From NCBI GenBank assembly GCA_003663045.1, contig QMZG01000014.1, positions 1 to 14,128 on the forward strand: 14,128 bases of DNA, written 5' to 3'. Shown here piece by piece: positions 8,477 to 14,128 of the stretch. The notes beneath the pieces are model-generated. The model made no database searches, was not told the origin of the DNA, and was given only the letters and a program-made list of their open reading frames with translations. The stretch's first letter is position 1. Every line of letters starts with the position of its first letter. A program made the translations under genes and the position numbers. Origin of the DNA: Candidatus Altarchaeales archaeon (GTDB taxonomy: Archaea > Altiarchaeota > Altiarchaeia > IMC4 > QMZM01).

Positions 8477-8557
8477 CTTCTTCCAATATCTAAGTCTATG
8501 ATTTCATTAACAAAACTAACAGTTAATCTAATCGAAAAAGGCAATTGGCTATAGAAG
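8477..8557 (+). promoter_or_regulatory. Candidate RNA stem abutting the uS8 start codon
   Basis: CTTCT (8477-8481) can pair with AGAAG (8553-8557), and CCAAT (8483-8487) with ATTGG (8544-8548), giving two 5-bp helices around an asymmetric internal loop (1 versus 4 nt). The 3' arm ends directly before the uS8 ATG at 8558. It encloses the small ORF, so translating that ORF would open the stem. A comparable stem precedes secY. The pairing is modest and may be fortuitous. Confidence 0.3.
8498..8554 (+). CDS. Putative 18-residue leader peptide upstream of uS8
   Basis: A short ORF with an ATG at 8498 and TAG at 8552-8554 ends 3 nt before the uS8 ATG. Its residues SLTKLTVNLIEKGNWL align without gaps with SITKLLSQLIEKGYKK, the end of the small ORF that overlaps the secY start. 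Nine of the first 13 aligned residues are identical. The shared T and two K residues use different synonymous codons and the shared S uses TCA versus AGT, a pattern expected of protein-level constraint. The frame is open upstream only to a TAA at 8468-8470, so this copy is shorter than the secY one. It may be a leader peptide, a decayed duplicate, or chance. Product unknown. Confidence 0.4.
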   Translation: MISLTKLTVNLIEKGNWL

Positions 8558-8947
8558 ATGATGCACGACCTAATAAATGATGCGATTGTTAATATAAAGA
8601 ATCATGAGAGAATAGGTAAGTCACAGTGTATAGTGAGACCCACATCCAAACTTTTGATTGACATATTGAAGATATTTCAAAAGGAGGGATATATAGGTGA
8701 GTTTGAGTTGATGGAAGACAAAAGGGGTGGGCAGATAAAAGTTAAACTTGTGAAGAAAATAAATGACTGTGGTGTTATAAAACCCAGATTCTCTGTAAAG
8801 CACAATGAGTTTCCGAAGTGGGAAAAGAGGTATCTTCCGGCTAGAGACTTTGGCACTCTGGTAGTTACTACCCCAAAGGGGGTAATGAGTCACAAAGAGG
8901 CCAAAAAAAATGGGATCGGTGGAAGATTATTGGCTTATATTTACTAA
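8558..8947 (+). CDS. rpsH: Small-subunit ribosomal protein uS8
   Basis: A primary 16S rRNA-binding protein of the 30S platform, 129 residues, the normal archaeal length. Family features are the N-terminal DLINDAIVNIKNHERIGKSQC, the YIGEFE segment in the middle, and the C-terminal TTPKGVMSHKEAKKNGIGG ending in LLAYIY. Two consecutive ATG codons (8558 and 8561) give an MM start; either could be used. It opens the spc-type block, but uS14 and uL5, which normally precede it in archaea, are absent: the gap before it encodes no CxxC zinc motif. uL6 follows after 5 nt. Confidence 0.97.
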   Translation: MMHDLINDAIVNIKNHERIGKSQCIVRPTSKLLIDILKIFQKEGYIGEFELMEDKRGGQIKVKLVKKINDCGVIKPRFSVKHNEFPKWEKRYLPARDFGTLVVTTPKGVMSHKEAKKNGIGGRLLAYIY

Positions 8948-8952
8948 TTGAA

Positions 8953-9531
8953 ATGGCTAAAAAAAAGAAGGAGGAAGGAGTAAAGGAAAAAAGTAACGAG
9001 TTGGAGATTAAGATTCCAGAAGGTGTAGAGGTTGTTATTGAAGGAAATTTAATTAAGGTCAAGGGTGAAAAGGGAGAATTGAGTAGGGAATTTCCATTTA
9101 ACGATATAAAAATATCAAAGAGGGAAAAGGAGATCATTTTGACCTGCTCTTCAGATAGGAGAAGTAAAAGGGCATTGCTTGGAACTACTAAGGCGCATAT
9201 TCAAAATATGATTCATGGTGTTTCCAATGGGGTTATGTATAGAATGAAAATCGTTTATTCTCATTTTCCAATAAATGTCAAGGTTCAGGGGGATACAATG
9301 ATTATTGATAATTTTTTTGGAGAGAAGTATCCCAGAAAGACAAAAATATTAGAAGGTGTGGATGTTGAAGTAAAAGGACAGGATGTAATATTGAGTGGGA
9401 TCAATAAAGAAAAGGTTTCTCAAACAGCTGCCAATATAGAGCAAGCTACAAGAATAAAGGGTAGGGACCTGAGGGTTTTCCAGGACGGTATCTATATTGT
9501 TGAAAAGGATGGTAAGTCCATGATAAAATAG
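8953..9531 (+). CDS. rplF: Large-subunit ribosomal protein uL6
   Basis: A two-domain 23S rRNA-binding protein near the GTPase-associated region of the 50S subunit. It has 192 residues, slightly long because of a charged N-terminal extension of about 15 residues (AKKKKEEGVKEKSNE) before ELEIKIPEGVEV. The linker region LLGTTKAHIQNMIHGVSNG (76-93) and the C-terminal QTAANIEQATRIKGRDLRV with FQDGIYIV are conserved uL6 features. The start at 8953 lies 5 nt after the uS8 stop and has no Shine-Dalgarno sequence. eL32 follows after a single nucleotide, so translation is probably coupled. Confidence 0.97.
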   Translation: MAKKKKEEGVKEKSNELEIKIPEGVEVVIEGNLIKVKGEKGELSREFPFNDIKISKREKEIILTCSSDRRSKRALLGTTKAHIQNMIHGVSNGVMYRMKIVYSHFPINVKVQGDTMIIDNFFGEKYPRKTKILEGVDVEVKGQDVILSGINKEKVSQTAANIEQATRIKGRDLRVFQDGIYIVEKDGKSMIK

Positions 9532-9532
9532 A

Positions 9533-10219
9533 ATGGCTGAAGAGAAAAAGGTAAGGAAGGTAAAAGAAAAAGTAAGGGAAGGGTCTAAGAAAAGTAAGAA
9601 AGTTGATGACGAAGAGAAAAAAAAGGCGGGTGAAAAAGCTATAGAAAAGGGGAAGAAAAAGACTACGAAAGAGAAAACCGTGAAAAAGAAAGTTACTCCA
9701 GAAAAACCAAAAGTAGAGAAGAAGAAAAAAGTTGAAGAAAAGCCTAAGGAAGAAGCAAAAGAAAAACCCAAAGAGGAACCAAAAGAAGAGCCCAAAGAAA
9801 AGAGTATAGAGAAGATAAAATTCTTTAAGGAAAAGAAATTATCAAAGGATGAAGAAGAACTGATAGCTAAGAGAAAAAAGAAGCCAAGGTTCATCAGACA
9901 AGAATTGTATAAGTTGAAGAGATTGAAGGATAAATGGAGAAGACCCCGGGGTATTGACTCCAAAAAGCATGAGGGGAAGAGGGGTAAAGGTAAACTTCCA
10001 GGGATAGGATATAAAAATCCCGAATCTGTGAGGGGTATAAATCCTTTAGGCTATTATCCGGTTTTAATTCATAACACAGATGAATTAAAAAATTTAAATC
10101 CAAAAAAGGAGGCTGCAATAATATCCAGCTCCATAGGAAGAAGAAAGAGAAATGAGATTATAAAGTCTGCAAATAAACTAAGGATCACCATCCTGAATCC
10201 AAGAAAGGGTGAGATATGA
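9533..10219 (+). CDS. rpl32e: Large-subunit ribosomal protein eL32 with long Lys/Glu-rich N-terminal extension
   Basis: The 228-residue product has a recognisable eL32 core from about residue 115: KKPRFIRQELYKLKRLKDKW, then RRPRGIDSKKHEGKRG, PGIGYKNPESVRG, PLGYYPVLIHN and AAIISSSIGRRKR. eL32 is an archaeal/eukaryotic 50S surface protein, usually about 130 residues in archaea. The first ~110 residues are almost entirely K, E, P and small polar residues, including short PKEEP-type repeats (71-88), and are probably disordered. Long N-terminal extensions are known in some archaeal eL32 (haloarchaea), so the length is unusual but not unique. The coding strand here is almost pure purine. The stop overlaps an 18-codon ORF by ATGA. 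Confidence 0.93.
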   Translation: MAEEKKVRKVKEKVREGSKKSKKVDDEEKKKAGEKAIEKGKKKTTKEKTVKKKVTPEKPKVEKKKKVEEKPKEEAKEKPKEEPKEEPKEKSIEKIKFFKEKKLSKDEEELIAKRKKKPRFIRQELYKLKRLKDKWRRPRGIDSKKHEGKRGKGKLPGIGYKNPESVRGINPLGYYPVLIHNTDELKNLNPKKEAAIISSSIGRRKRNEIIKSANKLRITILNPRKGEI

Positions 10220-10272
10220 ATTCCAAAATGAATTCCAAAGAATCGTCGGCAAATTCCGACAATATAGAATGA
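10216..10272 (+). CDS. Putative 18-residue bridging ORF between eL32 and eL19
   Basis: The ATG at 10216 overlaps the eL32 stop as ATGA. The ORF encodes MNSKMNSKESSANSDNIE and ends with a TGA at 10270-10272 that overlaps the eL19 ATG, again as ATGA. It exactly fills the gap between two ribosomal protein genes. Its first 24 bp are a perfect 12-bp tandem duplication (10216-10227 and 10228-10239), repeating MNSK. A 5-bp hairpin (10245-10249/10256-10260) lies inside it. The peptide is hydrophilic and has no recognisable family. It may act only to carry ribosomes from eL32 to eL19. Confidence 0.4.
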   Translation: MNSKMNSKESSANSDNIE

Positions 10273-10724
10273 ATTTAACTACACAAAAAAGATTGGCTGC
10301 GGAGATCTTGAATGTTGGAATTAACAGGGTGTGGATAGATCCCGAGAGAATAGAGGATGTTTCAAAGGCAATTACAAGAGATGATATCAAGTATTATATT
10401 GCCAATGGTGCAATTGCTTCTCGTGAAAAGGTAGGTATCAGCAGGGGTAGATTTAAAGAGAGATTGGCTCAGAAAGAGAAGGGTAGAAGGAAAGGTTATG
10501 GGAGAAGAAGCGGGAAGAAGGGTGCAAGAACACCAAAAAAAGAGGCGTGGATGAAGAAGGTTAGAGCATTGAGGGATGAACTAAGAAAGATGAAGAATGA
10601 GAAGAAAATTGATGAATCCATGTATAGAAAATTTTATCGTCAGATCAAAGGGAATTTATTTCATAGTAGAAGACATTTGAGAGAGCATACTGAAAAAGAA
10701 ATAGAAGGACAAAAAGATGGCTAA
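10269..10724 (+). CDS. rpl19e: Large-subunit ribosomal protein eL19
   Basis: A mostly helical, highly basic 50S protein found in archaea and eukaryotes. The ATG at 10269 gives 151 residues starting MNLTTQKRLAAEILNVG, the normal family N-terminus and length. An in-frame GTG at 10209 would add 20 unrelated residues and overlap eL32, and is rejected. Family motifs are RVWIDPERIEDVSKAITRDD (20-39), the glycine/arginine-rich GRRKGYGRRSGKKGARTPK (72-90), W94, and the C-terminal YRKFYRQIKGNLFHSRRHL. It overlaps uL18 by 8 nt. The 49-nt gap from eL32 is occupied by a mini-ORF with ATGA junctions. Confidence 0.96.
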   Translation: MNLTTQKRLAAEILNVGINRVWIDPERIEDVSKAITRDDIKYYIANGAIASREKVGISRGRFKERLAQKEKGRRKGYGRRSGKKGARTPKKEAWMKKVRALRDELRKMKNEKKIDESMYRKFYRQIKGNLFHSRRHLREHTEKEIEGQKDG

Positions 10725-11307
10725 GGGAGCGGATTATGTGGTTCAATACAGAAGGAAAAGGGAAGGGAAGACAAATTATAAGAAGAGATTAAATCTACTG
10801 AAATCCAGAAAGTCAAGATTGGTTATCAGAAAATCAAACAAAAGGATCATTGCCCAGATTGTAGATTATGATGAAAAGGGGGACAGGATAATTGCATCGG
10901 CAGATTCCAATGAATTGAGGAAATATGATTGGAAATTCTCCACAAGTAATCTGCCGGCAGCATATCTTACGGGATTTCTTTGTGCTAAGAGGGGGATTTC
11001 AAAGGGAAATAAAGAGGCCACACTGGACATGGGGCTTCATCCCCCCATAAAAGGATCCCGCATCTATAGTGCATTGAAAGGAGCAATAGACTCGGGCTTA
11101 CAAGTACCAAAAAGTGATGGAGTATTTCCAGATGAAAAAAGAATTGCCGGGGGACATATTATTGATTATGCATCTATGCTAGATAAAAAAGATTACGAGA
11201 AAAGATTTTCAGGGTATATTAAAGCGGGTGTAGACCCAAAGGAAATTACAAGGTCATTTGAGGACGTCAAGAATAAAATAGAGAAATCATTTCAAACTCA
11301 GAAATGA
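10717..11307 (+). CDS. rplR: Large-subunit ribosomal protein uL18
   Basis: A 5S rRNA-binding protein of the central protuberance, 196 residues, as expected of archaeal uL18 with its C-terminal extension. The N-terminal YRRKREGKTNYKKRLNLLKS is a strong archaeal/eukaryotic uL18 (L5e-type) signature. AAYLTGFLCAKRG (81-93), ATLDMGLHPP (101-110) and GSRIYSALKGAIDSGL (113-128) follow the family pattern. The start overlaps the eL19 stop by 8 nt, with AGAAGGA about 8 nt upstream as the one reasonably placed Shine-Dalgarno-like sequence in this block. Its own stop overlaps uS5 as ATGA. Confidence 0.96.
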   Translation: MAKGADYVVQYRRKREGKTNYKKRLNLLKSRKSRLVIRKSNKRIIAQIVDYDEKGDRIIASADSNELRKYDWKFSTSNLPAAYLTGFLCAKRGISKGNKEATLDMGLHPPIKGSRIYSALKGAIDSGLQVPKSDGVFPDEKRIAGGHIIDYASMLDKKDYEKRFSGYIKAGVDPKEITRSFEDVKNKIEKSFQTQK

Positions 11308-12020
11308 GACCAAGAAAAAGGATTGAAGATATGGAAGATATGGATAAAGAAGAGACAACAAGGGATTTTTCATTATGGGTTCCAAGAACCGAATTGGGAA
11401 AGAAGGTCAGAAGTGGTGAGATAGGGAGTATGCATGAGGTCATAGAATTATCTGCGCCCATAAAGGAGGTAGAAATTGTAGATAAATTACTCCCAGATCT
11501 AAGTGAGGAGATCATAGATGTGAGAAGAGTGCAAAGGGTTACAGATTCTGGAAGGAGGATGCGCTTCAGGGTGGTAATGGCGGTGGGAAACAATAATGGT
11601 TATGTGGGGGTAGGAGTGGCAAAGGGCAAAGAAGCTGGACCAACGATAAGAAAGGCTATTGAAAGGGCCAAGCTGAATATCAAGGAGATAAAAAGGGGTT
11701 GTGGAAGTTGGGAATGTGGATGTAAGGATCCACACTCTGTCCCTTTTCGGGTAAAGGGCAAGGCTGGAAGTGTTACCGTTGAGTTATCTCCGGCACCAAA
11801 AGGTACAGGCTTAGTAAGCGGAGAAATAGCAAGAAAGGTTCTAACCTTAGCTGGAATAAGTGATGTCTGGGTTCATACCGAGGGCCATACTAGAAGCAGT
11901 ATAAATTTTGCTCATGCTGTATTAGATGCATTAGCTAACACAAACAAGATGAAGATCAAGGAGGAGGATATTGAAAGATTGGGTATAACCTCGGGATTAA
12001 AGACCATTGAGGAGGATTAA
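11304..12020 (+). CDS. rpsE: Small-subunit ribosomal protein uS5
   Basis: A 30S protein involved in decoding fidelity and mRNA entry, 238 residues. The N-terminal dsRBD-like domain runs through RRMRFRVVMAVGNNNGYVGV (84-103) and AKGKEAGPTIRKAI. The archaeal/eukaryotic Cys segment RGCGSWECGCKDPHSVPF has C133, C138 and C140. The C-terminal domain includes SPAPKGTGLVSGEIARKVL (162-180) and GHTRSSINFAHAVLDAL (194-210). The ATG overlaps the uL18 stop by four bases (ATGA). Met10 and Met13 are possible alternative starts, but the coupled ATG is favoured. The next gene follows only after an 88-nt gap that carries a promoter-like box. Confidence 0.97.
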   Translation: MRPRKRIEDMEDMDKEETTRDFSLWVPRTELGKKVRSGEIGSMHEVIELSAPIKEVEIVDKLLPDLSEEIIDVRRVQRVTDSGRRMRFRVVMAVGNNNGYVGVGVAKGKEAGPTIRKAIERAKLNIKEIKRGCGSWECGCKDPHSVPFRVKGKAGSVTVELSPAPKGTGLVSGEIARKVLTLAGISDVWVHTEGHTRSSINFAHAVLDALANTNKMKIKEEDIERLGITSGLKTIEED

Positions 12021-12053
12021 AAAAGCAAACCCTTTCCGAAAAATTTTTACATT

Positions 12054-12068
12054 GCAAAATTTTTAAAT
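12054..12068 (+). promoter_or_regulatory. Putative internal BRE/TATA promoter for uL30-uL15-secY
   Basis: The 88-nt gap between uS5 and uL30 contains GCAAAAT followed by TTTTAAAT (12061-12068). The octamer starts 48 nt before the uL30 ATG, the same sequence and distance as before rpoH. A start site near 12090 would leave a leader of under 20 nt. The nearby T-runs (12044-12048 and 12060-12064) could also cause partial termination after uS5. There is no ATG-initiated small ORF in this gap. Confidence 0.5.
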
Positions 12069-12108
12069 TTTTGCTATTGAATTCATCTACACTTTCTTAT
12101 ACGATAAA

Positions 12109-12630
12109 ATGTCTAAGAAAAAAACAAAAACTAAGAGGAAAAAGAGAATTGCTATGATAAGGGTAAGGGGCAAAGTTCATGTAAGAAAGTGTATAGAGGA
12201 TACCCTAAAGCTATTAAATCTAACCAGGACCAATCATTGTGTAGTAATCGATGATAGACCCCAGTACATGGGAATGATAAACAAGGTAAATGACTATGTC
12301 ACTTGGGGCGAAATAAATGGAGAGACATTTAAAAAACTACTCAGGGAAAGGGGGGAGTTAGTGGGAAATAAAAATCTAGACGATATGTATCTTAAGGAAA
12401 AAACCAATTACAAATCATTAAAAGAATTTTCAGATTCCTTTATGAAATTTAATTCAGAATTGAGGGACATACCAAATTTGAAGCCGGTATTCAGATTGAA
12501 TCCGCCCAAGAAAGGTTACGAAAGAGGAGGCATTAAAAAACCATATACCAAAGGCGGTGCACTTGGTTATAGGGGTGAAAAGATTAATGAATTGATTGAG
12601 AGGATGATATATCGTGATAATGGCTCATAA
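12109..12630 (+). CDS. rpmD: Large-subunit ribosomal protein uL30 (archaeal long form)
   Basis: A 50S protein of 173 residues. Archaeal uL30 is much longer than the bacterial ~60-residue form, and this one is a little above the usual archaeal length. The core begins at residue 16 with MIRVRGKVHVRKCIEDTLKL, followed by TRTNHCVVIDDRPQYMGMIN (39-58), the hallmark DYVTWGEI (62-69) and the C-terminal PPKKGYERGGIKKPYTKGGALGYRG region. The first 15 residues (SKKKTKTKRKK...) are a basic extension. An ATG at 12154 would remove it, but 12109 fits the promoter spacing. It overlaps uL15 by 11 nt. Confidence 0.95.
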   Translation: MSKKKTKTKRKKRIAMIRVRGKVHVRKCIEDTLKLLNLTRTNHCVVIDDRPQYMGMINKVNDYVTWGEINGETFKKLLRERGELVGNKNLDDMYLKEKTNYKSLKEFSDSFMKFNSELRDIPNLKPVFRLNPPKKGYERGGIKKPYTKGGALGYRGEKINELIERMIYRDNGS

Positions 12631-13078
12631 AGATCGGAAGACTCAAAAGGCTAGGGGTAGTAGAAGCTGTGGTTTTGGAACCCAGAAGCATAGAGGAGCT
12701 GGAAGTAGAGGCGGTAGAGGAATGGCGGGAAGCAAGAAACAGAAGTGGTCTTTTGTTAGCAAGTATATGCCAGAATACTTCGGTAGGAAAGGATTCAAAA
12801 GACCTTTAAAGGTTGTCAGAGATGAAAATACAATAAATGTTGGGAAATTAAATGAAAGCCTAGATCAATGGATTGAAAAGGGGATGGCAGAATTAAAGAA
12901 CAAGAAATACATTATAAATCTAAAGGAAATAGGCTATGATAAACTTCTTGGATCTGGGAATGTAACAAAGCCTATGGAGATAATCGTGGAAAGATCCTCA
13001 AAATCAGCAATTAAAAAGGTAGAGGATGCTGGTGGTAGAGTAGAATTCTTGTTACCTCAAAAGAAAAAATTCCCATAA
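12620..13078 (+). CDS. rplO: Large-subunit ribosomal protein uL15
   Basis: A 50S assembly protein that extends deep into 23S rRNA, 152 residues from the ATG at 12620. A GTG two codons upstream (12614) is less likely. The N-terminal glycine/arginine-rich RGSRSCGFGTQKHRGAGSRG and GGRGMAGSKKQKWSF (12-45) are the family hallmark, followed by YFGRKGFKRP and, at the C-terminus, SSKSAIKKVEDAGGRVEFL. The gene overlaps the end of uL30 by 11 nt with no Shine-Dalgarno sequence, so translational coupling is likely. A small ORF starts 11 nt after its stop. Confidence 0.96.
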   Translation: MAHKDRKTQKARGSRSCGFGTQKHRGAGSRGGRGMAGSKKQKWSFVSKYMPEYFGRKGFKRPLKVVRDENTINVGKLNESLDQWIEKGMAELKNKKYIINLKEIGYDKLLGSGNVTKPMEIIVERSSKSAIKKVEDAGGRVEFLLPQKKKFP

Positions 13079-13089
13079 AATTCACTAAC

Positions 13090-13194
13090 ATGGCTAACAT
13101 CAAATTTAACTATGGAGGATTTTGGAATGATAGCCCTTTTGGGAGTATAACCAAGCTATTATCTCAGCTAATCGAAAAGGGCTATAAAAAATGA
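13090..13194 (+). CDS. Putative 34-residue peptide overlapping the secY start
   Basis: An ORF from the ATG at 13090 to the TGA at 13192-13194, which overlaps the secY ATG (13191) as ATGA. It encodes 34 residues: an aromatic/Gly-rich front part (FNYGGFWNDSPFG) and the back half SITKLLSQLIEKGYKK, which can form an amphipathic helix. The back half resembles the small ORF in front of uS8. The ORF fills nearly the whole uL15-secY gap, starting 11 nt after uL15. No signal peptide or membrane segment is visible and I recognise no family. Fit to the gap and the ATGA overlap favour real translation; it could be a coupling or leader peptide for secY. Confidence 0.5.
   Translation: MANIKFNYGGFWNDSPFGSITKLLSQLIEKGYKK
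13130..13185 (+). promoter_or_regulatory. 11-bp perfect inverted repeat before secY
   Basis: ATAGCCCTTTT (13130-13140) and AAAAGGGCTAT (13175-13185) are perfect reverse complements with a 34-nt loop. The 3' arm ends 5 nt before the secY ATG, and both arms lie inside the 34-residue ORF. In mRNA the stem could restrict entry at secY, unless ribosomes translating the small ORF melt it. The DNA palindrome could instead be a protein-binding site. Confidence 0.6.
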
Positions 13195-14128
13195 ATCTGG
13201 AATTCATCAGACCACTCATTAGGTATATCCCCGAAGTTAGGCTTCCCAAGAGGCATATCCCATTTAAAGAAAAATTGATCTGGACCTCTGTAGTTTTGGC
13301 TCTTTTCTTTGTGATGGGTAATATCTATCCAGTAGGTGTTGGACCAGAGCAACTTCCTCCTGCATATCAACAATTTCAGATGATATTTGCCAGCAGCATG
13401 GGCAGTATTATTTCCATGGGTATTGGTCCTATAGTTACTGCTTCCATTGTTCTTCAGTTATTAGTGGGCTCTAAGATGATAGATATTGACATTACAACAA
13501 CAGAAGGAAAGGCCCTGTTTCAAGGAACACAGAAGATTCTTACTATAATAATTGCATTATTTGAAGCCGCTGCAGTAGTAATTGGCTTTAAGCTAGGGAG
13601 AAAAATCCTTGCGGATGGAACTATCATTTGGTCCCTTTCGGATCCAATAGTTATGGGTGCAATATTCCAGATAGCCATTGGCTCCATACTCCTGATGTAT
13701 ATGGATGAGATCGTTTCAAAGTGGGGTATTGGCTCGGGTATAGGTTTATTTATCGCCGGTGGTGTCTCTCTCACTATAATCAGCGGATCATTAAATATCT
13801 TAAAATGGATAGATCCCACAAGATTTGATGAACTTGGCATAATTCCAAACTTTGTTGATCTTGCAATAAATCAGGGTATTGTAAATACCGAAACTATGCT
13901 CTCGCTATTCCCGGTGGTTGCAACAATTATTGTATTCCTTATTGTCGTCTATGGAGAATCAATGCGCCTGGAAATCCCACTTTCATATGGAGGCATCCGA
14001 GGAGTTGGCGGCAGATACCCATTAAAATTCTTCTATGTCTCAAATATCCCCGTAATTCTCGCAGCTGCTTTATTAGCTAATGTGAGTATGTGGACTAGGT
14101 TTATTGGTGTGGACATCTATAATCCACC
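13191..14128 (+). CDS. secY: Preprotein translocase subunit SecY (3' end beyond window)
   Basis: The channel-forming subunit of the archaeal SecYE-beta translocon in the cytoplasmic membrane. 312 full codons are visible, against roughly 450-480 residues for the family, so about a third is missing beyond the window. The N-terminus FIRPLIRYIPEVRLPKRHIPFKEKL is the standard cytosolic amphipathic segment, which fixes the start at 13191. Hydrophobic segments follow at about residues 30-45, 70-92, 117-135, 154-172, 180-200, 242-260 and 285-302. KWGIGSGIGLFIAGG is the conserved SecY signature (usually YGIGSGISLFI). Its ATG overlaps the stop of a 34-residue ORF. Placement after uL15 is the classic spc arrangement. 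Confidence 0.97.
   Translation, partial: MNLEFIRPLIRYIPEVRLPKRHIPFKEKLIWTSVVLALFFVMGNIYPVGVGPEQLPPAYQQFQMIFASSMGSIISMGIGPIVTASIVLQLLVGSKMIDIDITTTEGKALFQGTQKILTIIIALFEAAAVVIGFKLGRKILADGTIIWSLSDPIVMGAIFQIAIGSILLMYMDEIVSKWGIGSGIGLFIAGGVSLTIISGSLNILKWIDPTRFDELGIIPNFVDLAINQGIVNTETMLSLFPVVATIIVFLIVVYGESMRLEIPLSYGGIRGVGGRYPLKFFYVSNIPVILAAALLANVSMWTRFIGVDIYNP

Noticed and set aside
8430..8557. uS14 gene or remnant in the gap before uS8
   Set aside because: The gap contains no CxxC codon pattern and no basic S14-like stretch in any forward frame.
9349..9963. 204-codon reverse-strand ORF rich in Phe and Ser
   Set aside because: It is the antisense reading of the purine-rich Lys/Glu codons of eL32 and the end of uL6; its composition is not protein-like.
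10209..10268. GTG start giving a 171-residue eL19
   Set aside because: The extra 20 residues have no family counterpart; the ATG at 10269 gives the canonical N-terminus and usual length.
12614..12619. GTG start for uL15 two codons upstream
   Set aside because: The ATG at 12620 gives the expected N-terminus; GTG adds only two residues without support.
13175..13190. CGAAAA + CTATAAAA as a BRE/TATA promoter for secY (and the similar stretch before uS8)
   Set aside because: The TATA-like part is one base from the secY ATG, so transcripts would begin inside the gene, whose N-terminus is clearly required. The similarity is better explained by the shared LIEKG codons of the leader ORFs.

Overview
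The window is an AT-rich archaeal core 'information-processing' locus, with every gene on the + strand. The archaeal assignment rests on RpoH (the Rpb5 C-terminal homologue), an RpoB/RpoA pair with eukaryote-like sequence features, a KH-only NusA, and the archaeal/eukaryotic ribosomal proteins eL30-like, eL32 and eL19. Arginine is mostly AGA/AGG and isoleucine ATA is common. Most starts lack a properly spaced Shine-Dalgarno sequence. The lineage cannot be fixed from this window. An uncultured euryarchaeal or DPANN-type archaeon is plausible, and the unsplit largest RNA polymerase subunit is a useful phylogenetic hint.

Layout. Positions 1-170 hold two identical 80-bp units, each able to fold three short hairpins. 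A promoter-like TTTTAAAT box follows. Positions 231-8429 form the RNA polymerase cluster: rpoH, unsplit rpoB, fused rpoA (A'+A'' in one frame), L30e-like, nusA, uS12. The usual followers of uS12 (uS7, EF-2, EF-1alpha, uS10) are absent. After a 128-nt gap the distal half of the spc cluster begins directly: uS8, uL6, eL32, eL19, uL18, uS5, (promoter gap), uL30, uL15, (gap), secY. secY runs off the window end. The proximal spc genes (uL14, uL24, eS4, uL5, uS14) are absent, so two normally separate operons are joined here.

The genes serve transcription (RpoH/B/A, NusA), the ribosome (both subunits) and co-translational membrane insertion (SecY). Tight spacing and short overlaps (8 to 29 nt, and ATGA) point to polycistronic transcription and coupled translation.

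The most unusual part lies in the gaps. The leaders of uS8 and secY each encode a tiny ORF ending in a related peptide (S-[LI]-T-K-L-x3-L-I-E-K-G), with synonymous codon differences between the copies. Each leader can also form a stem whose 3' arm abuts the downstream start codon. The secY copy overlaps secY by ATGA. A third, unrelated 18-codon ORF bridges eL32 and eL19 with an ATGA overlap at both ends. These look like candidate leader-peptide or translational-coupling elements, but this rests on sequence alone.
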